Assembly: GCF_016617715.1 (NCBI RefSeq)
Contig: NZ_CP067225.1
Coordinates: forward strand, 806,001-870,000
Source: Paracoccus sp. MC1862
Lineage (GTDB): Bacteria > Pseudomonadota > Alphaproteobacteria > Rhodobacterales > Rhodobacteraceae
Length of the DNA: 64,000 nucleotides
Reading direction: 5' to 3'
Part shown: one piece after another, positions 36,302 through 47,141 of the stretch
Layout: every line of letters starts with the position of its first letter
Position numbering within the stretch: position 1 is the stretch's first letter
Program-made: the position numbers and the translations under genes
The notes under the pieces: generated by a model
Told to the model about the DNA's origin: nothing
Database searches by the model: none
What the model saw: the letters and a program-made list of their open reading frames with translations, nothing else

Positions 36302-36654
36302 TGGCGATGCGCGAAACCGACTATCCCGACGGTATTCCGGTGGACGGCTACGGCCCCGGCTTCTTCCGCGTGGCGGGTCAGGTTCATCATGGCCCGGTGC
36401 TGCTTGCCGGCGAAGATCTGCGGCCCTGGGGCGGGCTGGATGACGTGGACGGGCTGACGGGCCTCGGCGGGTCGGTCGATGTGCTGTTCATCGGTATGGG
36501 CGCCGAGATCGCGCGACTGCCCGCATCCCTGATGGCCGCGATTGAAGACGCGGGGCTGATGGTCGAGACGATGTCCACCCCCAGCGCCGCCCGCAGCTAC
36601 AACCTCACGCTGTCCGAGGGGCGGCGCGTCGCCTGCGCGCTGATACCCGTCTGA
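36301..36654 (+). CDS. Mth938-like (DUF498) domain protein
   Basis: A 117-residue soluble protein of the Mth938/NDUFAF3-like family, with the strand [18 protein letters not shown], the motif VLFIGMGAE near residue 60 and the end [22 protein letters not shown]. The eukaryotic relative NDUFAF3 assists complex I assembly. The bacterial role is unknown, though its place beside secF is conserved in alphaproteobacteria as I recall. It overlaps both neighbours by one base. Confidence 0.88.
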   Translation: MAMRETDYPDGIPVDGYGPGFFRVAGQVHHGPVLLAGEDLRPWGGLDDVDGLTGLGGSVDVLFIGMGAEIARLPASLMAAIEDAGLMVETMSTPSAARSYNLTLSEGRRVACALIPV

Positions 36655-37286
36655 TGCCGCTGGTCGAGGCGAGGGGCCTCGCCGTGTCCCGAGGTGGCCG
36701 CCGCGCTGTCGAAGGGATCAGCTTCGCGCTGGACCGGGGAGAGGCGCTGATCCTGCGCGGCCCCAACGGCATCGGCAAGACGACCCTGCTGCGGACCGTG
36801 GCCGGGCTGCAGCCGCCGACCGAAGGCGAGATCATCACCGATCCCGACGTGATCGCCTATTCCGCACATGCCGACGGGCTGAAAAGCGCGCTGAGCGTGG
36901 CCGAGAACCTGCGCTTCTGGCGCGAGGTCTTCGGCGGACCTGCCGTCGAACCGGCATTGGAGGCGATGAACCTGACTGCCTTGGCCGAGCGACCGGCGGC
37001 GATGCTGTCCGCGGGGCAGAAGCGTCGGCTTGGCCTTGCCCGGCTGCTGGTGACGGGACGCGCGGTCTGGGTTCTGGACGAGCCGACCGTCTCGCTGGAT
37101 GCGGGTTCGGTCGCATTGTTCGCGCAAGTGGTCCGCGCCCATCTGGCGCAAGGGGGCGCGGCGCTGATGGCGACCCACATCGACCTTGGGCTGCCCGAGG
37201 CGCGGGTGCTGGACCTGGGCGCCTATCGCGCCACTGCAGGGGCGCCTTCTCGGGCACCCGCAAGCTTCGACGAGGCCTTCGGATGA
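36654..37286 (+). CDS. ccmA: Haem exporter ATP-binding protein CcmA
   Basis: A 210-residue ABC ATPase of cytochrome c maturation system I. It powers release of haem-loaded CcmE from CcmCD. Walker [12 protein letters not shown] lies near residue 36, the signature [15 protein letters not shown] near 118 and Walker [13 protein letters not shown] near 140. It is short, as CcmA proteins are, with no TOBE domain. Its start overlaps the preceding stop by one base. The genes ccmB, ccmC, ccmD and ccmG follow. Confidence 0.95.
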   Translation: MPLVEARGLAVSRGGRRAVEGISFALDRGEALILRGPNGIGKTTLLRTVAGLQPPTEGEIITDPDVIAYSAHADGLKSALSVAENLRFWREVFGGPAVEPALEAMNLTALAERPAAMLSAGQKRRLGLARLLVTGRAVWVLDEPTVSLDAGSVALFAQVVRAHLAQGGAALMATHIDLGLPEARVLDLGAYRATAGAPSRAPASFDEAFG

Positions 37287-37386
37287 ATGACCTTGGCCTT
37301 TCACTGTGGGGGCGAGAGCATCGCACCCTCATGAACGGGAACGGTGCCCCGCGGGATTTTTATGAATTGCCCCAAGTGAGAGCGTC

Positions 37387-38043
37387 ATGCTCGCCCTGCT
37401 GATCCGTGACCTGAGGCTCGCCACGCGGGCCGGGGGCGGCTTCGGCCTCGGCCTTGCCTTTTTCCTGATCGTCTGCACGTTGGTTCCCTTTGGCGTCGGG
37501 CCGGAAGGGGGCACGCTGGCCCGGATCGCGCCCGGCATCCTGTGGGTCGGCGCGCTGCTGGCCTGTCTGCTGTCGCTGGACCGCATCTTCGCGCTGGACT
37601 GGGAGGACGGCAGCCTCGACCTGCTCGCCACCGCGCCCCTGCCGATGGAAGGCGCGGTGCTGGTCAAGGCCGCCGCCCACTGGATCACCACCGGCCTGCC
37701 GCTGGTCGTGGCCGCGCCGGTCTTCGGCATCCTGCTGCATCTTCCCTCGGAGGCGCAGCTCTGGCTGGTCGCCGCGCTGCTGCTGGGCACGCCCGCCCTG
37801 TCGATGTTGGGGGCCTTCGGCGCGGCCCTGACCGTGGGCCTGCGCCGCGGGGGGCTGCTGATGTCGCTGCTGGTCCTGCCGCTCTATGTGCCCACCCTGA
37901 TCTTCGGGGCCGAGGCGGTGCGACGCGGGGCCGCAGGCGGTGACGGAACGACGCCTCTGGTGCTGCTGGCCGGGATCACCCTTCTTGTGCTGGCCGCGAT
38001 CCCCTTTGCCGCGGCGGGTGCCCTGCGGGTCAACCTGCGGTGA
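37387..38043 (+). CDS. ccmB: Haem exporter permease CcmB
   Basis: A 218-residue six-helix permease that works with CcmA. MLALLIRDLRLATRAGGGFGL at the N terminus and SLDRIFALDWEDGSLDLLATAPLP near residue 65 are CcmB signatures. PLYVPTLIFGAEAVRRG near 165 is also typical. A gap of 100 bases separates it from ccmA, longer than other gaps in the operon, and holds only a doubtful small frame. Confidence 0.95.
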   Translation: MLALLIRDLRLATRAGGGFGLGLAFFLIVCTLVPFGVGPEGGTLARIAPGILWVGALLACLLSLDRIFALDWEDGSLDLLATAPLPMEGAVLVKAAAHWITTGLPLVVAAPVFGILLHLPSEAQLWLVAALLLGTPALSMLGAFGAALTVGLRRGGLLMSLLVLPLYVPTLIFGAEAVRRGAAGGDGTTPLVLLAGITLLVLAAIPFAAAGALRVNLR

Positions 38044-38085
38044 GGGGACTTCACGGCGCCGCCTTGGGCGGCTAGAGGAAAGACC

Positions 38086-38811
38086 ATGTCGATCTGGGAA
38101 TATGCCAACCCCGTCAAGTTCATGCGGACCTCCGGTGCGGTTCTGCCGTGGATCATCGGGGCCACGGCCATCTGCCTGCCCATCGGGCTGGTCTGGGGCT
38201 GGATGACGCCCGAGGACTACAAGCAGGGCGCGACCGTCAAGATCATGTTCCTGCATGTCCCGTCCGCGATGATGGCGATCAACATCTGGATCATGATGCT
38301 GGTCGCCTCGCTGATCTGGCTGGTCCGCCGCCACCACGTCAGCGCGCTGGCCGCCCGCGCGGCAGCGCCCATCGGTGCGGTGATGACGCTGATGGCGCTG
38401 GTCACTGGCGCGGTCTGGGGCCAGCCGACCTGGGGAACATGGTGGGAATGGGACCCGAGGCTGACCTCGTTCCTGATCCTGTTCCTGTTCTACCTGGGCT
38501 ACATGGCCCTGTGGTCGGCGATCGAGAACCCTGACAACGCCGCCGATCTGACGGGCGTTCTGTGCCTCGTCGGCTCGGTCTTTGCGCTGCTGTCGCGTTA
38601 TGCGGTGAACTTCTGGAACCAGGGGCTGCACCAGGGCGCAACCATCAGCGTGGCGCCGGGTGACCGGATCAGTTCGGTCTACAGCTATCCGCTGTATGCC
38701 TGCATGCTGGGGTTCTTCCTTCTGTTCGTCACGCTGCTGCTGATCCGCACCCGCACCGAGATCCGCCGCCGCCGCACCGCGGCCCTGCTGGCAAGGGAGA
38801 TTCGCGCATGA
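38086..38811 (+). CDS. ccmC: Haem handling protein CcmC
   Basis: A 241-residue six-helix member of the haem-handling family that loads haem onto CcmE. The tryptophan-rich WGTWWEWDPRLT motif lies near residue 115. Conserved histidines in MFLHVPSAMMA (near 58) and NQGLHQGATI (near 180) are the axial haem ligands. All are present. It overlaps ccmD by four bases. Confidence 0.97.
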   Translation: MSIWEYANPVKFMRTSGAVLPWIIGATAICLPIGLVWGWMTPEDYKQGATVKIMFLHVPSAMMAINIWIMMLVASLIWLVRRHHVSALAARAAAPIGAVMTLMALVTGAVWGQPTWGTWWEWDPRLTSFLILFLFYLGYMALWSAIENPDNAADLTGVLCLVGSVFALLSRYAVNFWNQGLHQGATISVAPGDRISSVYSYPLYACMLGFFLLFVTLLLIRTRTEIRRRRTAALLAREIRA

Positions 38812-38954
38812 TGACCGAGCTTGGACGCCACGCAGTCCCGGTGCTGACCGCCTGGGGCATTTCCGGCGTGCTGATCGTGGGCCTGATCGCCCAGACGCTG
38901 ATCGCCGCAGCACGGGCGCGTCGTGCGCTGGAGAAGGTGGAACGCCGTGGCTAG
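38808..38954 (+). CDS. ccmD: Haem exporter protein CcmD
   Basis: A 48-residue single-helix protein: MMTELGRHAVPVLTAWG, a membrane span (SGVLIVGLIAQTLIAA) and a basic end (RARRALEKVERRG). CcmD bridges CcmC and CcmE and is needed to release holo-CcmE. Its start overlaps the ccmC stop (ATGA), and its last codons overlap the probable GTG start of ccmG. Size, topology and position all match. Confidence 0.92.
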   Translation: MMTELGRHAVPVLTAWGISGVLIVGLIAQTLIAAARARRALEKVERRG

Positions 38955-39492
38955 GATCTCTCCGCTTGTCGCCATTCCGCCGCTGGCCTTCGCGGGCCTT
39001 GCCGCCATCTTCCTGTGGGGCATGGGGCGGGACAATCCGAACGAGCTGCCCTCGGCCTTCGTGGGGCGGCAGGCGCCGCCGGTCTCCGCGACCACGCTGT
39101 CCGGCAAGACGCAACTGACCGACGCCGACCTGCGGACGGGCGAGGTGACGGTTGTCAACTTCTGGGCAAGCTGGTGCCCGCCCTGCCGGGCCGAGCATCC
39201 CACGCTGGAGGCCCTGACGGCCGAGGGCATCAAGGTCGTCGGCATTGATCTCAAGGACCCTGAACCTGCGGCGCTGCGCTTTCTGTCGGAACATGGCGAT
39301 CCCTTCGCCGCGATCGCCACCGATCCGCAGGGCCGCACGGCGATCGAATGGGGCGTGACCGCCCCGCCCGAGACCTTCATCCTGGACGGCGAGGGCAACA
39401 TCCTGCACCGCCACGCAGGGCCGCTGGTGCGCGAGGATTACACCGACCGCTTCCGCCACGAACTGGACAAGGCACTGGCCGCCGGAAGCTGA
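38947..39492 (+). CDS. ccmG: Periplasmic thiol:disulfide oxidoreductase CcmG (DsbE/HelX)
   Basis: A 181-residue membrane-anchored thioredoxin-fold protein. An N-terminal anchor (VAIPPLAFAGLAAIFLWGM) is followed by the redox site WASWCPPC (Cys near residues 77 and 80) and the CcmG region GVTAPPETFILDGEGNILHRHAG with the conserved cis-Pro. It reduces the apocytochrome CXXCH site for haem attachment. The GTG at 38947 is preceded by GAGAAGGTGG. An upstream GTG at 38923 lacks a ribosome site. It ends the ccmABCDG operon. CcmE, CcmF and CcmH are not in the window. Confidence 0.95.
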   Translation: MARISPLVAIPPLAFAGLAAIFLWGMGRDNPNELPSAFVGRQAPPVSATTLSGKTQLTDADLRTGEVTVVNFWASWCPPCRAEHPTLEALTAEGIKVVGIDLKDPEPAALRFLSEHGDPFAAIATDPQGRTAIEWGVTAPPETFILDGEGNILHRHAGPLVREDYTDRFRHELDKALAAGS

Positions 39493-39535
39493 GGGCGCAG
39501 CGCCTTGCCTGCACCCCCGGCTCCCGGCCCCCCGA

Positions 39536-40435
39536 TCACCAGATGAAGTCGTCGGACCCGAGGCTTGCCAGCGAGGTCCACTCGATCTTCAGCGAGTCCG
39601 AGCCATCGCGGAAATAGACGTGCCCGCCCGACTGACTCAGGTGGTCCCGCACATCGGCAAAGCTGTCCAGCCCGGCAAAGCTGCGCAGGTCGATCCTGTC
39701 ATCCTCGCTGTCGAAGTTGCGGATTGTGTCCTGCCCCGCGTTGAAGATGAACAGGTCGTCGCCCTCGCCGCCCCGCAGCATGTCGTTGCCACCGCCGCCG
39801 TCCAGCGTGTCGCTGCCTTCGCCCGCGGCCAGGTCGTCGTTGCCGCCGCCGCCGCGGATGCGGTCGTTACCCTCTCCGCCGATGACGATGTCGTTGCCGG
39901 CCCCTGCGTCGATGGTGTCGTTGCCATCCAGCCCGAAGATCCGGTCGCCGCCCGCGCCCGACGAAATCCAGTCGTTGCCATCGCCCGCGTTGATGGTGTC
40001 GGAACCGGATGCCGACCAGATCGTGTCGTTGCCGTCTCCGGCATTGATCAGGTTGTGCCCGAGGCCGCCGTGGATATAGTCGTTGCCGTCGTCAGCGGTG
40101 ATGGTGTCATTACCATCGCCGCCCCAGATCGAGTCCTCGCCATCGCCGCCGGTGAGGAGGTCGTTACCAGCGTCACCCCATAGGCGGTCGTCGTCGTCGC
40201 CGCCATTGATGGTGTCGTTGCCGGTGCCGCCCCAGATCGAGTCCTCATCGTCGCCACCGTTGAGGAGATCGTTGCCTGCCTCACCCCAGATGCGGTCATC
40301 GTCATCGCCGCCATGGATGGTGTCGTTGCCTGCGCGGCCATAAAGACGGTCGTCACCGTCGAACCCGCGGATCAGGTCGCCCAGCGGGGTGCCGTAAAGA
40401 GTGTTCGCCCTGTCGTTTCCGTTGATGATCGCCAT
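39536..40435 (-). CDS. RTX-type calcium-binding repeat protein
   Basis: A 299-residue protein made almost wholly of glycine/aspartate nonapeptide repeats of the RTX type (GGxGxDxUx), forming a calcium-dependent beta-roll from about residue 5 to 235. There is no N-terminal signal. The last 60 residues ([20 protein letters not shown] to SLGSDDFIW) look like a type I secretion C terminus. Many units read [12 protein letters not shown] or [12 protein letters not shown], with Trp where an aliphatic residue is usual, in a higher-order 36-residue period. No type I secretion genes, protease or lipase domain is nearby. It lies between ccmG and acnA. Confidence 0.88.
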   Translation of the reverse strand: MAIINGNDRANTLYGTPLGDLIRGFDGDDRLYGRAGNDTIHGGDDDDRIWGEAGNDLLNGGDDEDSIWGGTGNDTINGGDDDDRLWGDAGNDLLTGGDGEDSIWGGDGNDTITADDGNDYIHGGLGHNLINAGDGNDTIWSASGSDTINAGDGNDWISSGAGGDRIFGLDGNDTIDAGAGNDIVIGGEGNDRIRGGGGNDDLAAGEGSDTLDGGGGNDMLRGGEGDDLFIFNAGQDTIRNFDSEDDRIDLRSFAGLDSFADVRDHLSQSGGHVYFRDGSDSLKIEWTSLASLGSDDFIW

Positions 40436-40474
40436 GCCGATTCTCCTTGCCTGACCGGGTGTGGTCACGAAGAC

Positions 40475-40499
40475 AACGTATCACGGAGAAAAATATTCC
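40475..40499 (-). promoter_or_regulatory. Possible EcfG-type promoter for the RTX gene
   Basis: On the minus strand GGAAT (40499-40495), a 16-base spacer and CGTT (40478-40475), 40 bases before the RTX gene start. One base differs from the usual GGAAC. Confidence 0.4.
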
Positions 40500-40626
40500 C
40501 GTGACGCCATTGCGACCGGCGGGTGTTTGCTGACCGGCGATAGAGGGGTTCTGACCCGTGATGGGAAGAAGGCGTTCCTGTTTTCGCCTGCGGTATCCGT
40601 CGTGCATTCAGGACGCCGGAAAGGCC

Positions 40627-40656
40627 CAGAAAAGAGGCCCCGGTTTCCCGGGGCCT
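40627..40656 (-). terminator. Rho-independent terminator after acnA
   Basis: Stem AGGCCCCGG/CCGGGGCCT (40635-40643 with 40648-40656) with a four-base loop. On the minus strand it is followed by CTTTTCT. It lies 34 bases beyond the acnA stop. Confidence 0.82.
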
Positions 40657-40689
40657 TGATGATATGTCCAGACAGGCTGCCTGACAGGC

Positions 40690-43473
<2,784 letters not shown>

Positions 43474-43573
43474 GGCAAGCTTCCTCAGGGACAAGGTGGC
43501 AGACGACGCCCGAATTGCCCCGACTCGTCCTGCGGTGCAAGCGTTCTGGACGAGTCAGGGGGGCGCAATTGAT

Positions 43574-43591
43574 TGTATGCGACGGTATACA
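43574..43591. promoter_or_regulatory. TGTAT-N8-ATACA inverted repeat upstream of acnA
   Basis: A perfect five-base inverted repeat with an eight-base centre lies 101 bases before the acnA start and about 95 bases before the DUF1223 gene. It sits in an AT-richer patch of a GC-rich gap. The size and symmetry suggest a dimeric repressor site, perhaps of the GntR class. No regulator can be named. Confidence 0.4.
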
Positions 43592-43686
43592 TAATCGTCG
43601 GAACTTGCAAGTGGGCCCGCCATGCCCGGATGCTAACGAAGCCTTGATTTGGCCTTGCCCGCCCTGCTGGCCTACTCCGATCGGCA

Positions 43687-44583
43687 ATGATGATGTTGCC
43701 GTTAACTTTTTCCCTGTGTCCTGTCCGGCTTGCGGCCGCATTCGGCCTTGCCCTCACGGTCATGGCCGGTCCCGCCCCCGCAGAAGTCGCGCTGATCGAG
43801 GCGCCCGAAGGAGCCGGAACCCAGATCCCCGAGGGCGCCTTTTCGCTGGTGCCCGAACGCCACCCCCCCGCGGCGGGCGTGGCGCCGGGTCAGGGGCGGG
43901 TCGGGCTGGTCGGCGATCCGCCGGTGGTGATCGAGCTTTTCACCTCGCAGGGCTGCTCGTCCTGCCCGCCGGCCGATGCGCTGGTCGCCTCGCTTGCCGA
44001 ACAGTCCGGTGTCCTGACGCTCAGCTGGCACGTCGACTACTGGGATTATCTCGGCTGGACGGATGAGTTCGGCCGCCCCGAGCATGCTGCCCGGCAGGAA
44101 GGCTATGCCGCCGTGGCGGGCGAGCGCGGGGTCTATACGCCGCAGATCATCGTGGACGGGCAGGACACGGTGCTGACCCTGCATCGCGCGGCGCTGATGG
44201 CGCTGATCGACGAACACCATGCCCGTCCGCCAGTGGTCATGGTCACGGCAACCGAGGCGGGCGACGGGCATGTCATCGACCTGACCCCCCGCGCCCCGAT
44301 TCCCGGCGGGGTCGAGGTGACGCTGGTGCGCTACCTGCCGCATCGCACGGTGCTGGTGAAGGCGGGCGAAAATCGCGGCCGCAGCATCGTCTACAGCAAT
44401 ATCGTGGTTGGGACCGAGCCGGTGACCCTGTGGCCCGCGCGCGAGCCGCTGCGGCTGACCGTGCGGGCGGGCAACGATCCGAACGACGCCTATCCCGACG
44501 ACACGCGGCACGCGATCCTTGTCCAGCAGGCGCTGGCAGGCGGGCTGCCGGGTCCGATCCTGGCAGCCGTCCAGTTGGACTGA
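43687..44583 (+). CDS. DUF1223 domain-containing exported protein
   Basis: A 298-residue protein with a signal peptide (LAAAFGLALTVMAGPAPAE) and a thioredoxin-like DUF1223 domain. The motif FTSQGCSSCPPADALVASLA near residue 83 holds two cysteines in a C-x2-C arrangement. WHVDYWDYLGWTDEFG and GVYTPQIIVDGQDT follow. The latter carries the cis-Pro expected of the fold. The family is secreted or periplasmic with no proven function; a redox role is plausible. It is divergent from acnA. Confidence 0.88.
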   Translation: MMMLPLTFSLCPVRLAAAFGLALTVMAGPAPAEVALIEAPEGAGTQIPEGAFSLVPERHPPAAGVAPGQGRVGLVGDPPVVIELFTSQGCSSCPPADALVASLAEQSGVLTLSWHVDYWDYLGWTDEFGRPEHAARQEGYAAVAGERGVYTPQIIVDGQDTVLTLHRAALMALIDEHHARPPVVMVTATEAGDGHVIDLTPRAPIPGGVEVTLVRYLPHRTVLVKAGENRGRSIVYSNIVVGTEPVTLWPAREPLRLTVRAGNDPNDAYPDDTRHAILVQQALAGGLPGPILAAVQLD

Positions 44584-44589
44584 GGCGGC

Positions 44590-44618
44590 TTGACCGCTTG
44601 GCCGGCGGCTTCTATCTG
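44590..44618 (+). promoter_or_regulatory. Housekeeping promoter of rnpB
   Basis: TTGACC (44590-44595), a 17-base spacer and TATCTG (44613-44618). The -10 ends six bases before the first base of the P1 helix of RNase P RNA, which fits the expected start of transcription. Confidence 0.75.
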
Positions 44619-44624
44619 AAGCCC

Positions 44625-45020
44625 GCGCGGATGGCCGGATGACCGCGGGCGGCTTCGGCCCTCCGAGGAAAGTCCGGGCTCCATGCAGGCATGGTGCCGG
44701 GTAACGCCCGGCGGGGGCGACCCCAGGGAAAGCGCCACAGAGAACAGACCGCCCCTGCTTGCGGGGGCAAGGGTGAAACGGTGGGGCAAGAGCCCACCGC
44801 GGGACGGGCAACCGGACCGGCATGGCAAGCCCCACCAGGAGCAATGCCGAATAGGGATCGCGCGCGGGGCCTGGCCCCGCAGGGCCGCCTGCGCCCCAGC
44901 AGATCCGGGTTGGCAGCTAGAGCCCGTCGGCAACGGCGGGACCAGAGGAATGGTCATCCACGGGGCGCCCCCTCTACAAGGGCACCCCCGGACAGAACCC
45001 GGCTTACAGGCCATCCGCGC
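44625..45020 (+). ncRNA. rnpB: RNase P RNA, bacterial class A
   Basis: The catalytic RNA that matures tRNA 5' ends. The 5' and 3' ends form a perfect 12-bp P1 helix (44625-44636 with 45009-45020). The conserved GAGGAAAGTCCGGGCTCC block lies at about 44667 (J3/4 and P4 5' side). ACAGAGAACAGACC and GGTGAAACGGTGGGGCAAGAG follow, then the 3' block AGAGGAATGG and ACAGAACCCGGCTTACAGGCC, which pairs back. Length of about 396 nt is normal for alphaproteobacteria. Confidence 0.95.
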
Positions 45021-45052
45021 ATGATTTCCATGGGCTTTCACGCAGAATCCGG

Positions 45053-45080
45053 TTGACTCGGGGCGCGCTGGCCTTAAAAG
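45053..45080 (+). promoter_or_regulatory. Probable promoter of rpmG
   Basis: TTGACT at 45053-45058 and TAAAAG at 45075-45080 with a 16-base spacer, about 70 bases before the L33 start. The gap to the end of rnpB suits an independent promoter. Confidence 0.5.
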
Positions 45081-45149
45081 GCGGGCTTCAGGAATTTCAC
45101 GGGGTTATCGGACTGGCCTACGGCCCGCCCCGAAGCAGGAGCAGGACCA

Positions 45150-45317
45150 ATGGCGAAGCCGACGACGATCAAGATCCGGCTGAACTCGACGGCGGGCACC
45201 GGGCATTTCTATGTCACCAAGAAGAACGCCCGGACCATGACCGAGAAGATGACCGTCAACAAATACGACCCCGTCGTGCGCAAGCACGTCGAATACAAGG
45301 AAGGCAAGATCAAGTAA
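45150..45317 (+). CDS. rpmG: 50S ribosomal protein L33
   Basis: A 55-residue large-subunit protein beginning [20 protein letters not shown], with [10 protein letters not shown] and the end [17 protein letters not shown], all typical of L33. It has no cysteines, so it is the zinc-independent form. AGCAGGAGCAGGACC precedes the ATG at 45150. It ends at TAA 45315-45317, 23 bases before a terminator. Confidence 0.97.
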
Positions 45318-45340
45318 GATCTCCTTTTCCGAACGACCAG

Positions 45341-45376
45341 AACCGCGCCCGGCTGCTGCCGTGGCGCGGTTTTCCT
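45341..45376 (+). terminator. Rho-independent terminator after rpmG
   Basis: Stem AACCGCGCC/GGCGCGGTT (45341-45349 with 45363-45371), a 13-base loop and a T-rich tail TTTCC. Confidence 0.85.
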
Positions 45377-45548
45377 TTTCCTGGCCGCAGACCAGAGCCT
45401 CGTGAAACCAGGGCCGCGGCCAACGCCCCTGAGCCGCAGGCGGGCTTGCCGCCGGTCTGATCCTTCCTTGTCACCGAACCTGCACCGGCGCGTCATCCTG
45501 CGGTCGCAGCGGGCAGGCATCACGGCCTCGCGGCAGGACGAGGCAGCC

Positions 45549-46478
45549 ATGGCGTTGATCGCGCTGGATAGCGGAGCAGGGGCACGACCCGACCTGTGGG
45601 CCCGCGCGGCCAGCCTGCCACCCGGCGCACCGATCATCATCATGCTGCACGGCTATCGCTTCTCGCCCGAACGCGCCGAAACCTCGCCGCACAGGCACAT
45701 CCTGTCGCTCGACCCCGATCCCCGGACACGGCGGGCGGTGTCATGGCCCGCGGCGCTGGGGTTCACGGCGGATGGCAACGAAGGGCTTGCCATCGCCCAC
45801 GGCTGGCCCGCGCTCGGGCGGTTCCGGCAGGCCCATGCCCGGGCTTCGCGGGTAGGGGCCGATCTTGCCGGACTGATCGACCGGCTGGCGCTGGCAGCGC
45901 AGCGCCCCGTGGCGATGATCGGGCATTCGCTGGGGGGCAGGGTGGCGCTGTCGGCGCTGCGCCGGGCGACGCCTGGCGCGGTCGGCCGGGTCATCCTGCT
46001 GAGCGCGGCCGAGTTGCGCCACGATGCCGAGGCCGCCATCGCCAGTCCCGCCGGGATGCTGGCCGATGTCGTCAACGTTACCTCGCGCGAGAACGACCCC
46101 TATGACTTGGGGTTGGAACTGCTGCTTTCAGCCGGGCGTCACAGCGCGCTCGGCTTCGGGCTGGACCGGCCGCGGGGGAACTGGCTCGACCTGCAGATCG
46201 ACGATGACAGCACGCTGGACGGGCTGCGGGCGCTGGGTTTCCCCATTGCGCGCGGGGCGAGCCGGGCCTGCCACTGGTCGCCCTATCTGCGGCGGGGGCT
46301 GTTCGACGTCTGGCGCGCGATCCTCTGCACGCCGGCGGAACTGCCGCTGGCCTCGCTGGCGCGCTGCCGCCCCGAACAGCCGTCGCGGCGCTGGTCGCGG
46401 CTTCTGGCGCCGCCCTTCGCCGCAGGGGCGCCTCAGCCGACGCCGGGACCGCTGTCCTTCGGGGCCGAAAGCGCATAG
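45549..46478 (+). CDS. Alpha/beta hydrolase
   Basis: A 309-residue cytoplasmic alpha/beta-hydrolase-fold protein. IIIMLHGYRFSP near residue 27 holds the HG oxyanion motif. The nucleophile elbow GHSLGGRVALSAL near 123 carries the catalytic Ser, and DPYDLGLELLLSAG near 185 may hold the acid. The substrate is unknown and there is no signal peptide. I chose the ATG at 45549 because the upstream part of the frame is Arg-rich and unlike any protein. Its 3' end overlaps the convergent yciB gene by 46 bases. Confidence 0.82.
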   Translation: MALIALDSGAGARPDLWARAASLPPGAPIIIMLHGYRFSPERAETSPHRHILSLDPDPRTRRAVSWPAALGFTADGNEGLAIAHGWPALGRFRQAHARASRVGADLAGLIDRLALAAQRPVAMIGHSLGGRVALSALRRATPGAVGRVILLSAAELRHDAEAAIASPAGMLADVVNVTSRENDPYDLGLELLLSAGRHSALGFGLDRPRGNWLDLQIDDDSTLDGLRALGFPIARGASRACHWSPYLRRGLFDVWRAILCTPAELPLASLARCRPEQPSRRWSRLLAPPFAAGAPQPTPGPLSFGAESA

Positions 46479-47038
46479 CGCCCGAAGACACGGGCGTTCA
46501 GGACGAAGAACAGCATCGTCAGGACGATCAACCCGACGGTCTTGAAGACGACCCAGACGGTGTCGCTCTGCGTCCGCCAGATCAGTTCGTTCAGCGCCGC
46601 AAGGCCGAGGCAGAACCAGATGATCCGGTGGGTCAGGATACGCCAGCCCTCGGGCGACAGTGGGATCGCCTCGCCCAGCGCAAGGCCAAGCCAGTTGCGG
46701 CCCAGCGCCGCACCGACGCCCAGCAGCGCGGCAAAGGTCAGGTAGATCAGCGTCGGCTTCATCTTGATGAAGCGGGGGTCGTTCAGCCAGACGGTCAGCC
46801 CGCCGAAGACCACGACCACCACCAGCGTGACAAGCTGCATCACCGACAACTCGCCCGTGCGCGACCACAGAAGGGCATTGGCGGCGATGGTCAGCGGCAC
46901 AAAGACCAGCGTGGCGAGAATCAAGCCGGGATATTCCTGCCCCCACAACATGACCGTCCGGTCGCGGTAAAGCAGGAACACCGCCAGAAAGACGATCAGC
47001 GGCCCGTAGTCGAGCGCGGCCTTGAACTTGGGGGACAT
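46433..47038 (-). CDS. yciB: Inner-membrane-spanning protein YciB (septation protein A family)
   Basis: A 201-residue membrane protein with about five helices. KAALDYGPLIVFLAVF at the N terminus, DPRFIKMKPTLIYLTFAAL near residue 85 and the segment ILTHRIIWFCLGLAALNELIWR near 133 are YciB signatures. In E. coli YciB takes part in envelope and cell-length homeostasis. The ATG at 47038 is followed by SPKFKAAL, the expected start. Its last 46 bases lie inside the coding end of the convergent hydrolase. Confidence 0.92.
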   Translation of the reverse strand: MSPKFKAALDYGPLIVFLAVFLLYRDRTVMLWGQEYPGLILATLVFVPLTIAANALLWSRTGELSVMQLVTLVVVVVFGGLTVWLNDPRFIKMKPTLIYLTFAALLGVGAALGRNWLGLALGEAIPLSPEGWRILTHRIIWFCLGLAALNELIWRTQSDTVWVVFKTVGLIVLTMLFFVLNARVFGRYALSAPKDSGPGVG

Positions 47039-47141
47039 GGGCTGCCTTTCGCGGGTAAGGGACGGCAACCATCTAAGGGATACCATCGTTTCGGATCAAC
47101 CCGACCCGTTGAATTGCATCACATGGAACCAAGGGAACACC

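Noticed and set aside
39620-40420. Regularly spaced repeats that could be taken for a CRISPR array
   Set aside because: The repeats are in-frame 27- and 54-base units encoding RTX nonapeptides without unique spacers.
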